Counted from the stretch's first letter, positions 28,394-37,032 are shown. The stretch: DNA of 64,000 bases from Patescibacteria group bacterium (GCA_026415975.1 JAOAFZ010000003.1:124001-188000); one strand, 5' to 3'. Numbers and translations: made by a program. Notes: generated from the letters alone by a model not told the origin.

Positions 28394-29875
28394 TACAACC
28401 CGGCAAGAAAACGTTCCGCAGTCTCGCGATGCTGGCGGAGTTTGGCGGTGTCCATTTTTTCCACCATATGCCCCATCATGGCCATCCGGTGATTGGCTTT
28501 AAAGACGTCTTTGTGCTTATCTAAGAACCGCCAGTACAGCCCGTCCCAGATAGCGCACCACTCACCGCTCCGGAAATCGCTCATTTTACGGACATACGCC
28601 GAGGCGGAAATATAGGGTTTGGTTACAATGGTTCCGCCATCAGCATACTGGCTCATGCTATAAACGTTGGGTACCATTACCCAGTCGTATGCATCTATAA
28701 ACATCTCCATAAACCAGCGGTACACCGCATTGGGATCAAACTCGCAGAGGAGCATGAAGTTTCCCAGAATCATTAGGCGTTCAATGTGATGGGCGTAGCC
28801 GTATTGCAGCACCCGCTGAATTACCGTATCCACAGGCTCAATTCCAGTAGTGCCGTCCCAGAACGATTTCGGAAGCGGACGGGTGTTATTCCAGAAGTTT
28901 CCTGTTCTTGCCTGAACGCCATGGGTACGGTATACCAAACGCATAAACTCTCGCCAGCCGATTATTTGCCGGAGAAAGCCCTCCAGGCTGGCTAACGGTA
29001 CTCTTGTTGCGCTCCCCGAACGCAAGCGTACGAGTAACTATCGCCAGCGGGTCCAGAAGACCGGTATTCAAGGTCGGGGTAAGAACCGAGTGAAACAACA
29101 CCGGATGCTTTGCTGCAATGGCATCCTCGTAGGGGCCGAATCCGACTAAGCGTTCCTCAAGAAAGCGCTCAAACGCCGCCCAGGCATCGGCTCTGGTTGT
29201 CGGATACAGCCAGACACCATTCGCTCCGTAGGCATCGGGAAACTCGCGTCGTACGTATTTGCGCGCCTCGTCTAACGTAGCACCCTGCCACACGTGCAGA
29301 TTCGGAATAACGGTCCCGGCAGGAAGCGGCTTCCGGTTTTCCGTATCGAAGCTCCACTTTCCCCCGACAGGAGTGTCGTTTGCGGTTACCAGAATATTCA
29401 TCCGTTTCCGTTGCCAGATATAAAACCGTGTCAGACGGTATGTGTCGCGTGCGGTGGCCATACACTCATCCAGCAGTCGGGGAGAGGTAAGAAAATTCGG
29501 CGACTCGTACCAGTACAGTCGGGTGTTTGTGGTTTTTATCGCAGCCCGAATCCGCTTTTCCAGGACATAGTCAGTCGGATCAACAACATGAATCTGTGTC
29601 AGATTGTTCGTTGCAATCAGACGAGCCAGATACTCAGGCGTTCCTTGGAGTTCACGGTACGTAACGTACCGTACCCTATGCCCCGCGGCCTTCAGTTCCT
29701 CTTCGAAAGCCTTCATGGAGGCCCGATGATACACCAGTTTCGCGCGGTGAAACTTAAGCGGGTAGCGGGTATCCCCAAAAAACAGGGGATCTTCGATGAG
29801 AAATACCTGTTGCACGTGTGCGAGCGCCGGGTGGGGAGAGTAGAGCTGATGCGGGAAGATTACGGCACTCGGCAT
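28393..29875 (-). pseudogene. Photolyase/cryptochrome-related protein (DPRP type), frameshifted
   Basis: The N-terminal piece (about 29030-29875) has the alpha/beta nucleotide-binding start VIFPHQLY and conserved ESPNFLT and KWSFDTENRKPLP segments of the deoxyribodipyrimidine photolyase-related family (PhrB/CryB-like iron-sulfur photolyases). The C-terminal piece (28393-29025) carries the FAD-binding part: LEGFLRQIIGWREFMR, HHIERLMILGNFMLL, FMEMFIDAYDWVM. They are in different frames with the break near 29010-29040. Rejoined length is about 490 residues, normal for the family. The four Cys of the cluster cannot be confirmed. TATAAT ends 8 nt before the ATG. Confidence 0.8.
28394..28580 (+). 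repeat. Source copy of the duplicated 187-bp gene end
   Basis: Part of the photolyase-related gene; direct-repeat mate of 25321-25507, 3073 bases away. Confidence 0.85.
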
Positions 29876-29993
29876 ATCATGCCATTATACATGCACCGGA
29901 CCGGGACGCCGTAGAGCGCGAAGAGTTCCCAACAGTGTTCGAAGCTACTTATAATACATACAAATTACATACATTTTGTGTTACAATAAAGGA

Positions 29994-30869
29994 ATGTCAA
30001 GAACAACAGAGCAAATGTCAGGGGTGCTAAGTTATTATAAAACACCCAAAAAAGATTCATATTATTGTGGGAAACTGATGGGGGCATGTCACTTCGGGTA
30101 CATGAAACCGAGTTTGGGTGATTGGGAACAATTCAATCCTCTGGAAGCGCAGCACAACATGCGCGAGCTTCTGAGGGAAAGTCTTGCTTTACCACGGGGG
30201 GCCTGTGTGCTTGACGCGGGGAGCGGCTATGGTGTAGTTGCCGAGCACCTTCGTAGGTATGGGGGATATAACGTCTATGGTATCGATCTAAACCAGGGAC
30301 GGGTTAGCATAGCAGATAAATATGCGAGAGCTCGTAAATCACCTGACGGATCCACTAATTTTATTGTAGGCGACTATGGTCGCATTCCTTTCTTGGCCGA
30401 TTCCATGCACGGTGTCTTCACCTGTGAGACACTTTGCCACGCACCATATCTCGAAGAGGTGCTCGGAGAGTTTTACAGGGTGCTTAGGCCAGGCGGAAGG
30501 CTGGTACTTCATGAGTACACTATTCCTCCTCTTGAGGAAATGAATCCGCTGGCTCAAGCGATTGCAAAAGCAATGATAAAACGAACCGGAATGTCAAGTA
30601 TCCATCGATTTACCCATGGTGCATTCCCGGATATACTAAGCGGTATAGGATTCAGAAATATAGATGTAAGAGACATCACCGAAGGCGTTATTCCGCACTG
30701 GAGAATGTTATTCTGGCAAGCAGTTGCTGAAAATGTACTGCCCGGCAAACGCTTACCCGGCTCTGAGATAAATCTAACAAATACACTCGCAAGCCTGGGA
30801 ATCTATCCGACTGCAGATTTATGGAATTTATGGAGGTACAACATTGTTTCTGCAGAAAAACCGGGATAA
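29994..30869 (+). CDS. Class I SAM-dependent methyltransferase
   Basis: About 291 residues from the ATG at 29994, which a TACAAT precedes by 6 nt (an earlier in-frame TTG is ignored). Motif I VLDAGSGYG binds SAM, motif II region VYGIDLN, then FIVGDYGRIPFLADSMHGVFTCETLCH (post-I/motif II) and the classical LRPGGRLVLHEY motif III. The layout resembles the Methyltransf_11/sterol C-24 methyltransferase-like group acting on small molecules or lipids; the substrate is unknown. Stands alone. Confidence 0.85.
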   Translation: MSRTTEQMSGVLSYYKTPKKDSYYCGKLMGACHFGYMKPSLGDWEQFNPLEAQHNMRELLRESLALPRGACVLDAGSGYGVVAEHLRRYGGYNVYGIDLNQGRVSIADKYARARKSPDGSTNFIVGDYGRIPFLADSMHGVFTCETLCHAPYLEEVLGEFYRVLRPGGRLVLHEYTIPPLEEMNPLAQAIAKAMIKRTGMSSIHRFTHGAFPDILSGIGFRNIDVRDITEGVIPHWRMLFWQAVAENVLPGKRLPGSEINLTNTLASLGIYPTADLWNLWRYNIVSAEKPG

Positions 30870-31089
30870 TTTGTACTGTTTAAGCAAAACTCACTAAATA
30901 CAGTAAAGCACGCATAAGAAACGGTTACAGTTTCGGCGGGCGGACGGGAGGCTTTTTAATTGAGTTTCTGCTTTCTTTGCATCACGATCAGTTTTTTAAA
31001 CCTATGGAATAATACGGATTGGAAATGCCTCATATTTATGCTTCAGCTGTCGCATCCGCCCTAAAGAATGCACAAGGTATAGGAAAAAA
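30870..31089. other. Spacer upstream of the IS30 remnant
   Basis: No gene recognised. GC-rich run near 30940 without a clear terminator shape. Confidence 0.3.
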
Positions 31090-31440
31090 CTATGAGCTTC
31101 CGATCGTAGAGTGAGAGTAGAGGAAGGCCTTGCGAGAGCAGGGGAAAAGTTTTCGTGAAATTAGGATAAATTAGGGACAAGCCCTGGAGCGATTGAGGAA
31201 CGACTTACCAGGGAGCATACGGGAAAGAATATATCTCCCGGAATCAATCTATTGCTACATCTGGCAAGCTTCCCTGTAGGTAGTAGAAACGGCTGGATAT
31301 ACCAAAGGGGACAACGCTTCATGAGTATACCCTCGAACAAATCCGGTGACTGGAGAACAAACTGAATATTACACCCGGAAATGTCTGGGCTAGAGCTTCC
31401 CCTGGAAGACACCCAGTAAAGCAATGGCAAAAGTTCTGAA
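31090..31440 (+). pseudogene. IS30-family transposase remnant with internal deletion
   Basis: Pieces in three frames match the order of an IS30 transposase: SPGAIEERLTREHTGKNIS and PESIYCYIWQ (the SPEQI...ISHESIYxYI region), then PKGTTLHEYTLEQIR and LENKLN (the C-terminal PKGTDF...LNxRP region), then RKCLG and KTP. The DDE catalytic core between them is missing, and stops interrupt the rest. It is a dead fragment. Confidence 0.6.
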
Positions 31441-31543
31441 TCGGTAGTCATGTACACCATTAAACCAGAAAGCTGGGGCACTCCGAGCTGCAATTTAAAG
31501 CGATAACATTTACTATTAGAAAGACTTATAGTATAATAGAGAA

Positions 31544-33172
31544 GTGGCTAGACGAGAAGTAAATAGGCGAATGTTTTTAAAATTACTTCCGGCCTTAATA
31601 GGTACTGTCGCCGCCGGTTGCAGAAACGGCGATGGATATCCGTCCCGATGGCCGGGACCATCAAATTCTGCACCAAACGGCGAGGGAACGGGTATCAGCG
31701 GTGGCGCCAAGCCTAGTCCTTTAGGAGCAGAGACTAGACCTATGGACCAAAACGACTACTTGTCAGCAGTACCTCCCTGGCACACTGAGCTGACCCCATT
31801 GCCAGATTTAATAAGAAACAAAGATCACTTCAGACTACTGCCCTACCTATACGCCTCCCCGGTCTGGAGCCGAATTGAGGAGTTGCTTCCCTTTGAGGTG
31901 AATACATTGCTCGGATCAGGTCATTCACGCAATTCACTACTATCAATGTTGCAACTCAGAACTGAGGCAGTAGAATTGTACCTAGGGCGGTTCTATTCGT
32001 ATCTCAACGGGATTCCTGCTATACGAAGCCGGGTGCACTTCGATCCGGCAGAAATAGCTTTTTTTGAGAGGCAGTTACATGAGCAGTTTTCCTTAAACGG
32101 AATCCCGGTTCCCGAAGACGGCTTTCTGCAGTACCATCCACAAGTGCGTGCTGCAGCACTACTCATAAGAGCAGGATATCAGGTTGATGCATTGCTCTTT
32201 GGAAACCCTGAGCAGTTTCTTCACCGAGTGCATGGTTTTGATGATCCATCGCATCACCGTTTTCATCCGGTAGTGGATTTTTCCGGTTTAGTGGATTGGT
32301 ACACACGATTACACGATTCAGTCACGAAGGCAGCTGGGGCAGCTTCTCGAACAACCTCGCTTCGGTTACTCTACGGGAATGAGCCGGAGAATATTCCAAT
32401 ACAAAACGAACTGGCTGTTCCATTCTGGAACGACTTTTTCCAGTTGTACGAGTTAATGCAAAATCGGGGCATAGTTTTAGCTCCTCCTGCATTAATTCTC
32501 GAACAAGGTGCAACGAGCACACACTACCAAACATTCATAACTGTGCGTAATCAGTATGGCTTTGATGGAAAAATCGGTCTCCGGGGAAACCGGTATCTGC
32601 AACCGGGTCAGGATGTACATCGTTTTCTTGAGACAATTTCGAGTTTAAAGGATTATCATGGATTGATCGAGCTTCAAGAAACGGGACGACTCCCGTGGGG
32701 CTATGGCCCGGATGTTAATTTGTTTCTATCACGGGATTCGCGCGCAGCAGAGCAGCGTGCAGTCATCGAAGGTCTAGTGAATCTCGGTATTCCGGCCGCC
32801 CTGTTTTCCATGCCGTTTTACTCTCCGGAAATAGCCCGGTACTACGGGAACTGGTTAAATCAGTTTCACCTCCTTGCAGAGCAAACAGCAGCTAATGGTC
32901 AGGCATTTGACGGCATCCCGTACACCATACTTCACGAAGACCCGGGGAATACACCGGTGAATAGTCCATTGCTTGCCTATAAAAATGCTATTCGATCGCT
33001 TTCGGGATCTGATACCGGACGTAAGACAATACCTGAAAACGGAATACTACCGATTCCTTCTCAAGAGAAAGACCCGGCTGAAAGCTTGCTCGCTTTGCGT
33101 CCCCGGAGGGAATCGAACCCCCACAACCGGTTCCGAAGACCGGGACTCTATCCGTTAAGCTACGGGGACTGA
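31544..33172 (+). CDS. Exported lipoprotein with a Tat-like signal
   Basis: About 542 residues from a GTG start that follows TATAAT by 6 nt. The N-terminus has a twin arginine and FLK (NRRMFLKLL), a hydrophobic stretch and a lipobox VAAGC, so it is probably exported folded and lipid-anchored. The low-complexity linker after the Cys is Pro/Gly/Ser rich. The mature domain (residues 75-500) is unrecognised. The frame has no stop before the tRNA-Arg gene, and the last 26 residues are encoded antisense to that tRNA. Either the C-terminus really overlaps the tRNA or the natural stop was lost. Confidence 0.75.
   Translation: MARREVNRRMFLKLLPALIGTVAAGCRNGDGYPSRWPGPSNSAPNGEGTGISGGAKPSPLGAETRPMDQNDYLSAVPPWHTELTPLPDLIRNKDHFRLLPYLYASPVWSRIEELLPFEVNTLLGSGHSRNSLLSMLQLRTEAVELYLGRFYSYLNGIPAIRSRVHFDPAEIAFFERQLHEQFSLNGIPVPEDGFLQYHPQVRAAALLIRAGYQVDALLFGNPEQFLHRVHGFDDPSHHRFHPVVDFSGLVDWYTRLHDSVTKAAGAASRTTSLRLLYGNEPENIPIQNELAVPFWNDFFQLYELMQNRGIVLAPPALILEQGATSTHYQTFITVRNQYGFDGKIGLRGNRYLQPGQDVHRFLETISSLKDYHGLIELQETGRLPWGYGPDVNLFLSRDSRAAEQRAVIEGLVNLGIPAALFSMPFYSPEIARYYGNWLNQFHLLAEQTAANGQAFDGIPYTILHEDPGNTPVNSPLLAYKNAIRSLSGSDTGRKTIPENGILPIPSQEKDPAESLLALRPRRESNPHNRFRRPGLYPLSYGD
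33098..33169 (-). tRNA. tRNA-Arg (anticodon UCG)
   Basis: Cloverleaf with acceptor GTCCCCG/CGGGGAC, anticodon stem CCGGT/ACCGG, loop CTTCGGA (anticodon TCG) and a good T arm. No encoded CCA. It lies wholly within the antisense of the upstream lipoprotein's 3' end. Confidence 0.92.
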
Positions 33173-33214
33173 ACAGCATATTCCAAATAACTCCCCATTA
33201 TACTATAATGACGC

Positions 33215-33763
33215 ATGATGGGAATCGTACTGTACCTTGGTCTTTATATCCTGGTACTCATCTTCCTTTTCATTGCAATAGTATATATTTCCAGTCTGTT
33301 TTATTCTCTCCTGAAAGGCGCTCCGTACGTTCCAACACGTACTTTACTTATCCGGGATATTCTTAAGCGATCCGGCTTAAAAAAGGGAATGAGATTTCTT
33401 GAGCTCGGCTGTGGAGATGGCAGGGTGGTGTCCATAGCAGTCTCTGATTTCGGTGCTACTGGCAAGGGTATCGAGATTAACCCAATGCTTGTTGCAACAG
33501 CACGAATCCGCACCTGGCTGAACCGTGTGGACGGGGTCGAGCTTGTTCGAGAGGATGTACAGCATACTGAGTTGAAGGGGTGGAATGTGATATTTCTGTA
33601 TCTTTTTCCGGCACTGATCGAAAAACTGCAGAGCCGATTGCTAAAGGAGTGTGCCAGAGGTACCGTAATTATTTCTCACGGATTTCGCATTCCTGCACTT
33701 GAGAGCCGGTTATTTGACACCCGCCCTGGAACCCCGTATAAAACATATTATTATCGAATATGA
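33215..33763 (+). CDS. Membrane-anchored FAM173-like methyltransferase
   Basis: 182 residues. One transmembrane helix (residues 5-32) is followed by PYVPT, then SAM motif I RFLELGCGDGRVV, GIEINPMLVATAR, and the late segment VIFLYLFPALIEKLQSRL. This arrangement (membrane helix, PYVPT, DGRxV) is that of FAM173/ATPSCKMT-type lysine methyltransferases, which in eukaryotes modify mitochondrial proteins; the target here is unknown. TATAAT ends 5 nt before the ATG with a well-spaced upstream TTCCAA. Its stop overlaps the next start (ATGA), so the two genes are coupled. Confidence 0.8.
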   Translation: MMGIVLYLGLYILVLIFLFIAIVYISSLFYSLLKGAPYVPTRTLLIRDILKRSGLKKGMRFLELGCGDGRVVSIAVSDFGATGKGIEINPMLVATARIRTWLNRVDGVELVREDVQHTELKGWNVIFLYLFPALIEKLQSRLLKECARGTVIISHGFRIPALESRLFDTRPGTPYKTYYYRI

Positions 33764-34350
33764 AGATAATTCTTCGACGATTTACGATACTGACAATCTG
33801 TTTTGTTTTTTGTATAATACTAAACCTAACGATAGCAGGTCAACTGAACGCTATATCGGTTCGTGACCGGAGGATTCATGTTATCCTGGACGAACTTGAG
33901 TCTTTCGCAGCAAATCCGGTGATTCCTCCCCGTGATGCTGTTAATGCGGTTAAAGATGAGGAACCAAAAGATCCCCGAATCGCCTACCTTAAGAGCTTCA
34001 TGCGGAAATACGACTCGGAACTGTACGAGCATGCACCGTTTATCGTGGAAACAGCTGACAAATACGGCATTGACTACCGCTTGCTTCCAGCTATTGCGAT
34101 GCAGGAATCAAATCTTTGCCGGGTTATACCCCATGGTTCACATAACTGTTGGGGGTGGGGAATATACGGGGGAAAGGTTACCCGCTTTGAATCGTATCCA
34201 CAGGCAATAGAAGCTGTTACAAAAGGACTGAAAGAGTATTATGTAGATCAGGGACTTACGACTCCGGATCAGATAATGAAGAAATATAACCCTTCCTCAA
34301 ACGGCAGCTGGGCCCGCGGTGTGAATTTTTTTCTTGAACGTATCGAGTAA
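33760..34350 (+). CDS. Secreted glucosaminidase-type cell-wall hydrolase
   Basis: 196 residues with an N-terminal membrane helix or uncleaved signal (residues 7-27). The domain begins near residue 85 and contains IAMQESNLCR, with the probable catalytic Glu, and the signature HNCWGWGIYGGKVTRFESY ending in GSWARGVNFF, typical of the lysozyme-like/glucosaminidase group annotated as mannosyl-glycoprotein endo-beta-N-acetylglucosaminidase. It would cut peptidoglycan outside the membrane. Translationally coupled to the preceding methyltransferase. A paralogue lies at 35862-36425. Confidence 0.8.
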   Translation: MKIILRRFTILTICFVFCIILNLTIAGQLNAISVRDRRIHVILDELESFAANPVIPPRDAVNAVKDEEPKDPRIAYLKSFMRKYDSELYEHAPFIVETADKYGIDYRLLPAIAMQESNLCRVIPHGSHNCWGWGIYGGKVTRFESYPQAIEAVTKGLKEYYVDQGLTTPDQIMKKYNPSSNGSWARGVNFFLERIE

Positions 34351-34359
34351 ACGGACTTA

Positions 34360-34971
34360 TTATTGTACGGAGCGGGCACTTGAAAGCTCCTGGGACATGG
34401 AGTACTGCGTACCCTGTTTTTTGGAACGGACCGCAAAAGCGGAGCCGCGCTTCGGTTTTCCCTTCATGGCATGTAGCCATGCACTGGATTCACCAATCTT
34501 GGAACGGACACTCTGAAGAAGCTTCAGGACGATCTCGAGAAAGCGGAGATGGTAGATACCTGCTTTAGGATCTGTCTCTGCAACGAGTTTTTCTGCACCA
34601 ACAAGCTCCTGTTGCAGCGATTGATCTGCTTTCTTGATCTGCTTTATTTCTTCTTTGATTTGCTTCAGAAGTTCCTTGATCTGCTGGATTTCCTGACGCT
34701 CACGTTGTTCACGAAGGCTGAAAAGAGTAACCCGTTCCCGGCGGATCGGCTGAAAAGTCTGCTGTTTCTCCTGTTCATCCACCCATTCGCGTTCAGGGGA
34801 CTTTGGCTCTCTACCAAACAACTGATCAAAGAAGTCACCACCGAACTTGGCCACGCTTGATGCAGCCTCATTTACAAAAGAGGATGCAATTCCGCCAAGG
34901 GTCTGTGGATTTTCTTCAATTTCCGGGGAATTCTGTCTCCGTAATGGTGTATGGCTGCGATTGGTTGCCAT
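34360..34971 (-). CDS. Coiled-coil protein, DUF5660-like
   Basis: 203 residues: a Ser/Gly-rich start, a Glu/Gln/Arg-rich coiled coil (residues 80-130), and a conserved-looking tail AGIYHLRFLEIVLKLLQSVRSKIGESSAWLHAM. The tail and the position beside the trigger factor fit the DUF5660 family of CPR genomes, from memory. No enzymatic motif. TATAAT ends 7 nt before the ATG and a TTGAAT lies 17 nt further upstream, a complete promoter. Confidence 0.65.
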   Translation of the reverse strand: MATNRSHTPLRRQNSPEIEENPQTLGGIASSFVNEAASSVAKFGGDFFDQLFGREPKSPEREWVDEQEKQQTFQPIRRERVTLFSLREQRERQEIQQIKELLKQIKEEIKQIKKADQSLQQELVGAEKLVAETDPKAGIYHLRFLEIVLKLLQSVRSKIGESSAWLHAMKGKPKRGSAFAVRSKKQGTQYSMSQELSSARSVQ

Positions 34972-34984
34972 ACTCTTGATTATA

Positions 34985-35854
34985 CTACAGGTTAACTAGC
35001 AATTCAAGAATCTTCTGTTTTCTGAGTAACGACGCATAATAGTAGCCATTTCGCAGGAATGCCTGACGTTCTTTCTCGTTCTGAAGCGCTCCCATCATCT
35101 TCTCGATGTCTTCTTTTTCTACGGCGACCTTCTCTTCGTCACCAATTGCCTGCAGAATGAATTCAAGTTTGTACGTCTCAGTTGTTTCTTTGGTCAGCTG
35201 CTCACGCAGTTTCTCGATAGTGGTATTGCGCGATTGTACGTACTGGTCTAGCGAAATACCCAGTTTCTGCAGGTCTTCGACCAGCTTTATAAGCCGGGCA
35301 TTTACTTCTTCTTGCACGATAACATCAGAGATCTCAACATCTATTTTTTCGACAAGAGCGTTTAGGACTGCCTGGAGTACGGCTTCTTTCTGCTTATTGG
35401 GGTCCGGCTGTACGTCTTTTTCATCTTTGCCGGGAACCCATATTTCCGTTTTTTTGGCCTCTTGCTTGGCCTTCGTAACAATTTCTCTATACCCTTTGAT
35501 TTTAACAGCGGGTGCAAGAGGAATCTTAAAGCTCACTTTCCAGGTTTCATTCTCTTTTGCCTCGATCAGGTCTATCTTGGGCTGGGCGATCGGCTTGATG
35601 CCCTCTTTCTTTACCAGCTCTTCGTATACCTCAGGCAGATACGCACGAATAGCAGCATCGTATACGCGGTCTTTTGGGATGTGCTTCTGTGCAACCGATT
35701 TAGGCGCTTTCCCTTTGCGGAAACCCTCTACCTGGAGATCTTTTGCAAGTACGTCAAAAGCCTTGTCGTACTGCTTCAATATAATTTCCCAAGGAATTTC
35801 TACGAGCAGTTCTACTGTGTTTTTCGGAAGCTTATTTACGCTATGTTTCACCAT
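34985..35854 (-). CDS. tig: Trigger factor lacking the PPIase domain
   Basis: About 290 residues against roughly 430 in E. coli. The ribosome-binding N-domain carries the signature GFRKGKAP (residues 44-51). The C-terminal chaperone arms are present, but the FKBP-type peptidyl-prolyl isomerase domain between them is missing, replaced by a short Lys/Glu-rich link. It would bind nascent chains at the ribosome exit. I start at the ATG 35854, 6 nt after TATAAT with TTGTTA 16 nt upstream. Confidence 0.85.
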   Translation of the reverse strand: MVKHSVNKLPKNTVELLVEIPWEIILKQYDKAFDVLAKDLQVEGFRKGKAPKSVAQKHIPKDRVYDAAIRAYLPEVYEELVKKEGIKPIAQPKIDLIEAKENETWKVSFKIPLAPAVKIKGYREIVTKAKQEAKKTEIWVPGKDEKDVQPDPNKQKEAVLQAVLNALVEKIDVEISDVIVQEEVNARLIKLVEDLQKLGISLDQYVQSRNTTIEKLREQLTKETTETYKLEFILQAIGDEEKVAVEKEDIEKMMGALQNEKERQAFLRNGYYYASLLRKQKILELLVNL

Positions 35855-35861
35855 AGCCCTA

Positions 35862-36425
35862 TTATAGCGCACCTTGCTGGAATAACAACGTCACTTCGCG
35901 CTCTTCTTCCTCAAACACCCGCAAAAAGAAGCGCACCTTTTGCGGCCAGGTTTCGCTGGCGGCATATATTGCACCAATCTGTTCCACGGTTACGGCACTA
36001 CGGTTGATGTAATTGTGCCGTAGGCCTTTCCCGACGGTCATATAGCCGTCTTCCCAGGACGTAAACGGAATAGTGCCGCTTCCCCAGCCAAACGGGTTAT
36101 AGGTGCCTGGCAGCAGGAATTTCCCGAATGTAGATTCCACACCGGAAATTGACGGCAGAAGGTAACAATTCAGGTTATACTCGGTGCAGGCCTTGATAAA
36201 GCCGTCCGCGGTACCGGCGAGAGGACTGCCGTAGCGTGTCAGAACGCGCGTAATAACCGCTTTTTTGATCGCAAGATCGTCATCGGTGGCGAGTGCGATT
36301 GGGGACTCTGCCGATTGGCTGGCTATCCCCGGAACCCGAACAGGCGCGGACTGCGCTCCGACCGGGCCCGCCCCCATAACCAGTATGGTCGCGAGGGCGA
36401 TCATGCCAAGCATGAAACGTATCAT
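35862..36425 (-). CDS. Secreted cell-wall hydrolase, paralogue of 33760-34350
   Basis: 187 residues with a clear signal peptide (about 1-24, ending GPVGAQS). SISGVESTFGKFLLPGTYNPFGWGSG contains a probable catalytic Glu and the NPFGWG motif shared with the upstream paralogue; the tail TWPQKVRFFLRVF matches the family's closing helix. It should act on peptidoglycan. Unlike most genes here it has a real 5' UTR of about 100 nt, holding a terminator-like hairpin. Confidence 0.78.
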   Translation of the reverse strand: MIRFMLGMIALATILVMGAGPVGAQSAPVRVPGIASQSAESPIALATDDDLAIKKAVITRVLTRYGSPLAGTADGFIKACTEYNLNCYLLPSISGVESTFGKFLLPGTYNPFGWGSGTIPFTSWEDGYMTVGKGLRHNYINRSAVTVEQIGAIYAASETWPQKVRFFLRVFEEEEREVTLLFQQGAL

Positions 36426-36465
36426 AGATTTTCAGAAGACAGCCTATAGAAACAGCTTGCCTTCT

Positions 36466-36512
36466 AAAAAAATTCCCCAAAGCTCTACTGCCAATGGAGC
36501 AAAACCTTGGGG
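36466..36512 (-). terminator. Terminator-like hairpin in the 5' UTR of the cell-wall hydrolase
   Basis: Read on the minus strand: CCCCAAGG (36505-36512) pairs with CTTTGGGG (36475-36482) around a loop with an inner GCTC/GAGC pairing, followed by AA and seven Ts (36466-36472). It lies between the promoter and the start codon, the place of an attenuator. Confidence 0.6.
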
Positions 36513-36522
36513 ACTGGAAAGT

Positions 36523-36551
36523 AGTATACCATAGTAGATATTATATGTCAA
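36523..36551 (-). promoter_or_regulatory. Promoter of the cell-wall hydrolase gene
   Basis: TTGACA (36546-36551 on the minus strand), 17-base spacer, TATACT (36523-36528). This is the best -35/-10 pair in the window. The predicted start gives about 95-100 nt of leader. Confidence 0.75.
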
Positions 36552-36748
36552 TAGTAGTACATTATATGTATATTTGATACAAAGTAAATACAAACTATTC
36601 ATGTTCACATCCAGATACGGAAAAAGTACTGGAACAGCAGTTTCATGCACTGCACGGGAGGAATCACCCTGGTTGGGGATTCCAGCATCTGAAATATGCT
36701 CTCGGTTCATTGCTACTATTTACACACTCATACTCCTCCCGAGGGCAG

Positions 36749-36898
36749 GGACGGGTGTAACCGAGTAGCCGCTGCAACTCGGCCGGCGGTCGCTTCTGTG
36801 GCCGCCGGCTCTGGCGGCAAAGGCAAGTAGAAGTAAGCCCGCACCACCCGTCCAGTAGGAACCGGCGAGAGGGGGAAACAAAATACCTCTCTCGCCGG
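36749..36898. other. Multi-branched structured element, candidate RNA
   Basis: An outer 9-bp stem GGACGGGTG (36749-36757) with CACCCGTCC (36845-36853) encloses hairpins CCGAGT/ACTCGG (36761-36766/36777-36782) and GCCGGCGG/CCGCCGGC (36782-36789/36802-36809), in a GC-rich island inside AT-rich sequence. A separate 10-bp hairpin CCGGCGAGAG/CTCTCGCCGG (36862-36871/36889-36898) follows. It matches no RNA class I know; no gene overlaps it convincingly. Confidence 0.4.
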
Positions 36899-36921
36899 AA
36901 TCACAACATTTCATATAATCT

Positions 36922-37032
36922 ATGAGCAAGCTACATAATCTCTATCTGCTTGACGAGGTAACATACACTGGCATAAAAGATGTGTTCCAAGAGTTAGACA
37001 ACGTAGAAGAGGACAGCGAAATTACAAGGTAA
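36922..37032 (+). CDS. Short frame, possible truncated gene
   Basis: 36 residues starting MSKLHNLYLLDEVTYTG, acidic. The pattern faintly resembles the beginning of a ClpP-like protease (LLDEVTY...), but it stops before any diagnostic motif. TATAAT ends only 2 nt before the ATG. Confidence 0.25.
   Translation: MSKLHNLYLLDEVTYTGIKDVFQELDNVEEDSEITR

Noticed and set aside
31161..31493. 110-codon minus-strand frame
   Set aside because: Antisense to the IS30 transposase remnant, which has recognisable motifs on the plus strand.
35106..35867. 253-codon plus-strand frame
   Set aside because: Antisense shadow of the trigger factor; Ser/Arg/Phe-rich composition typical of a complement frame.
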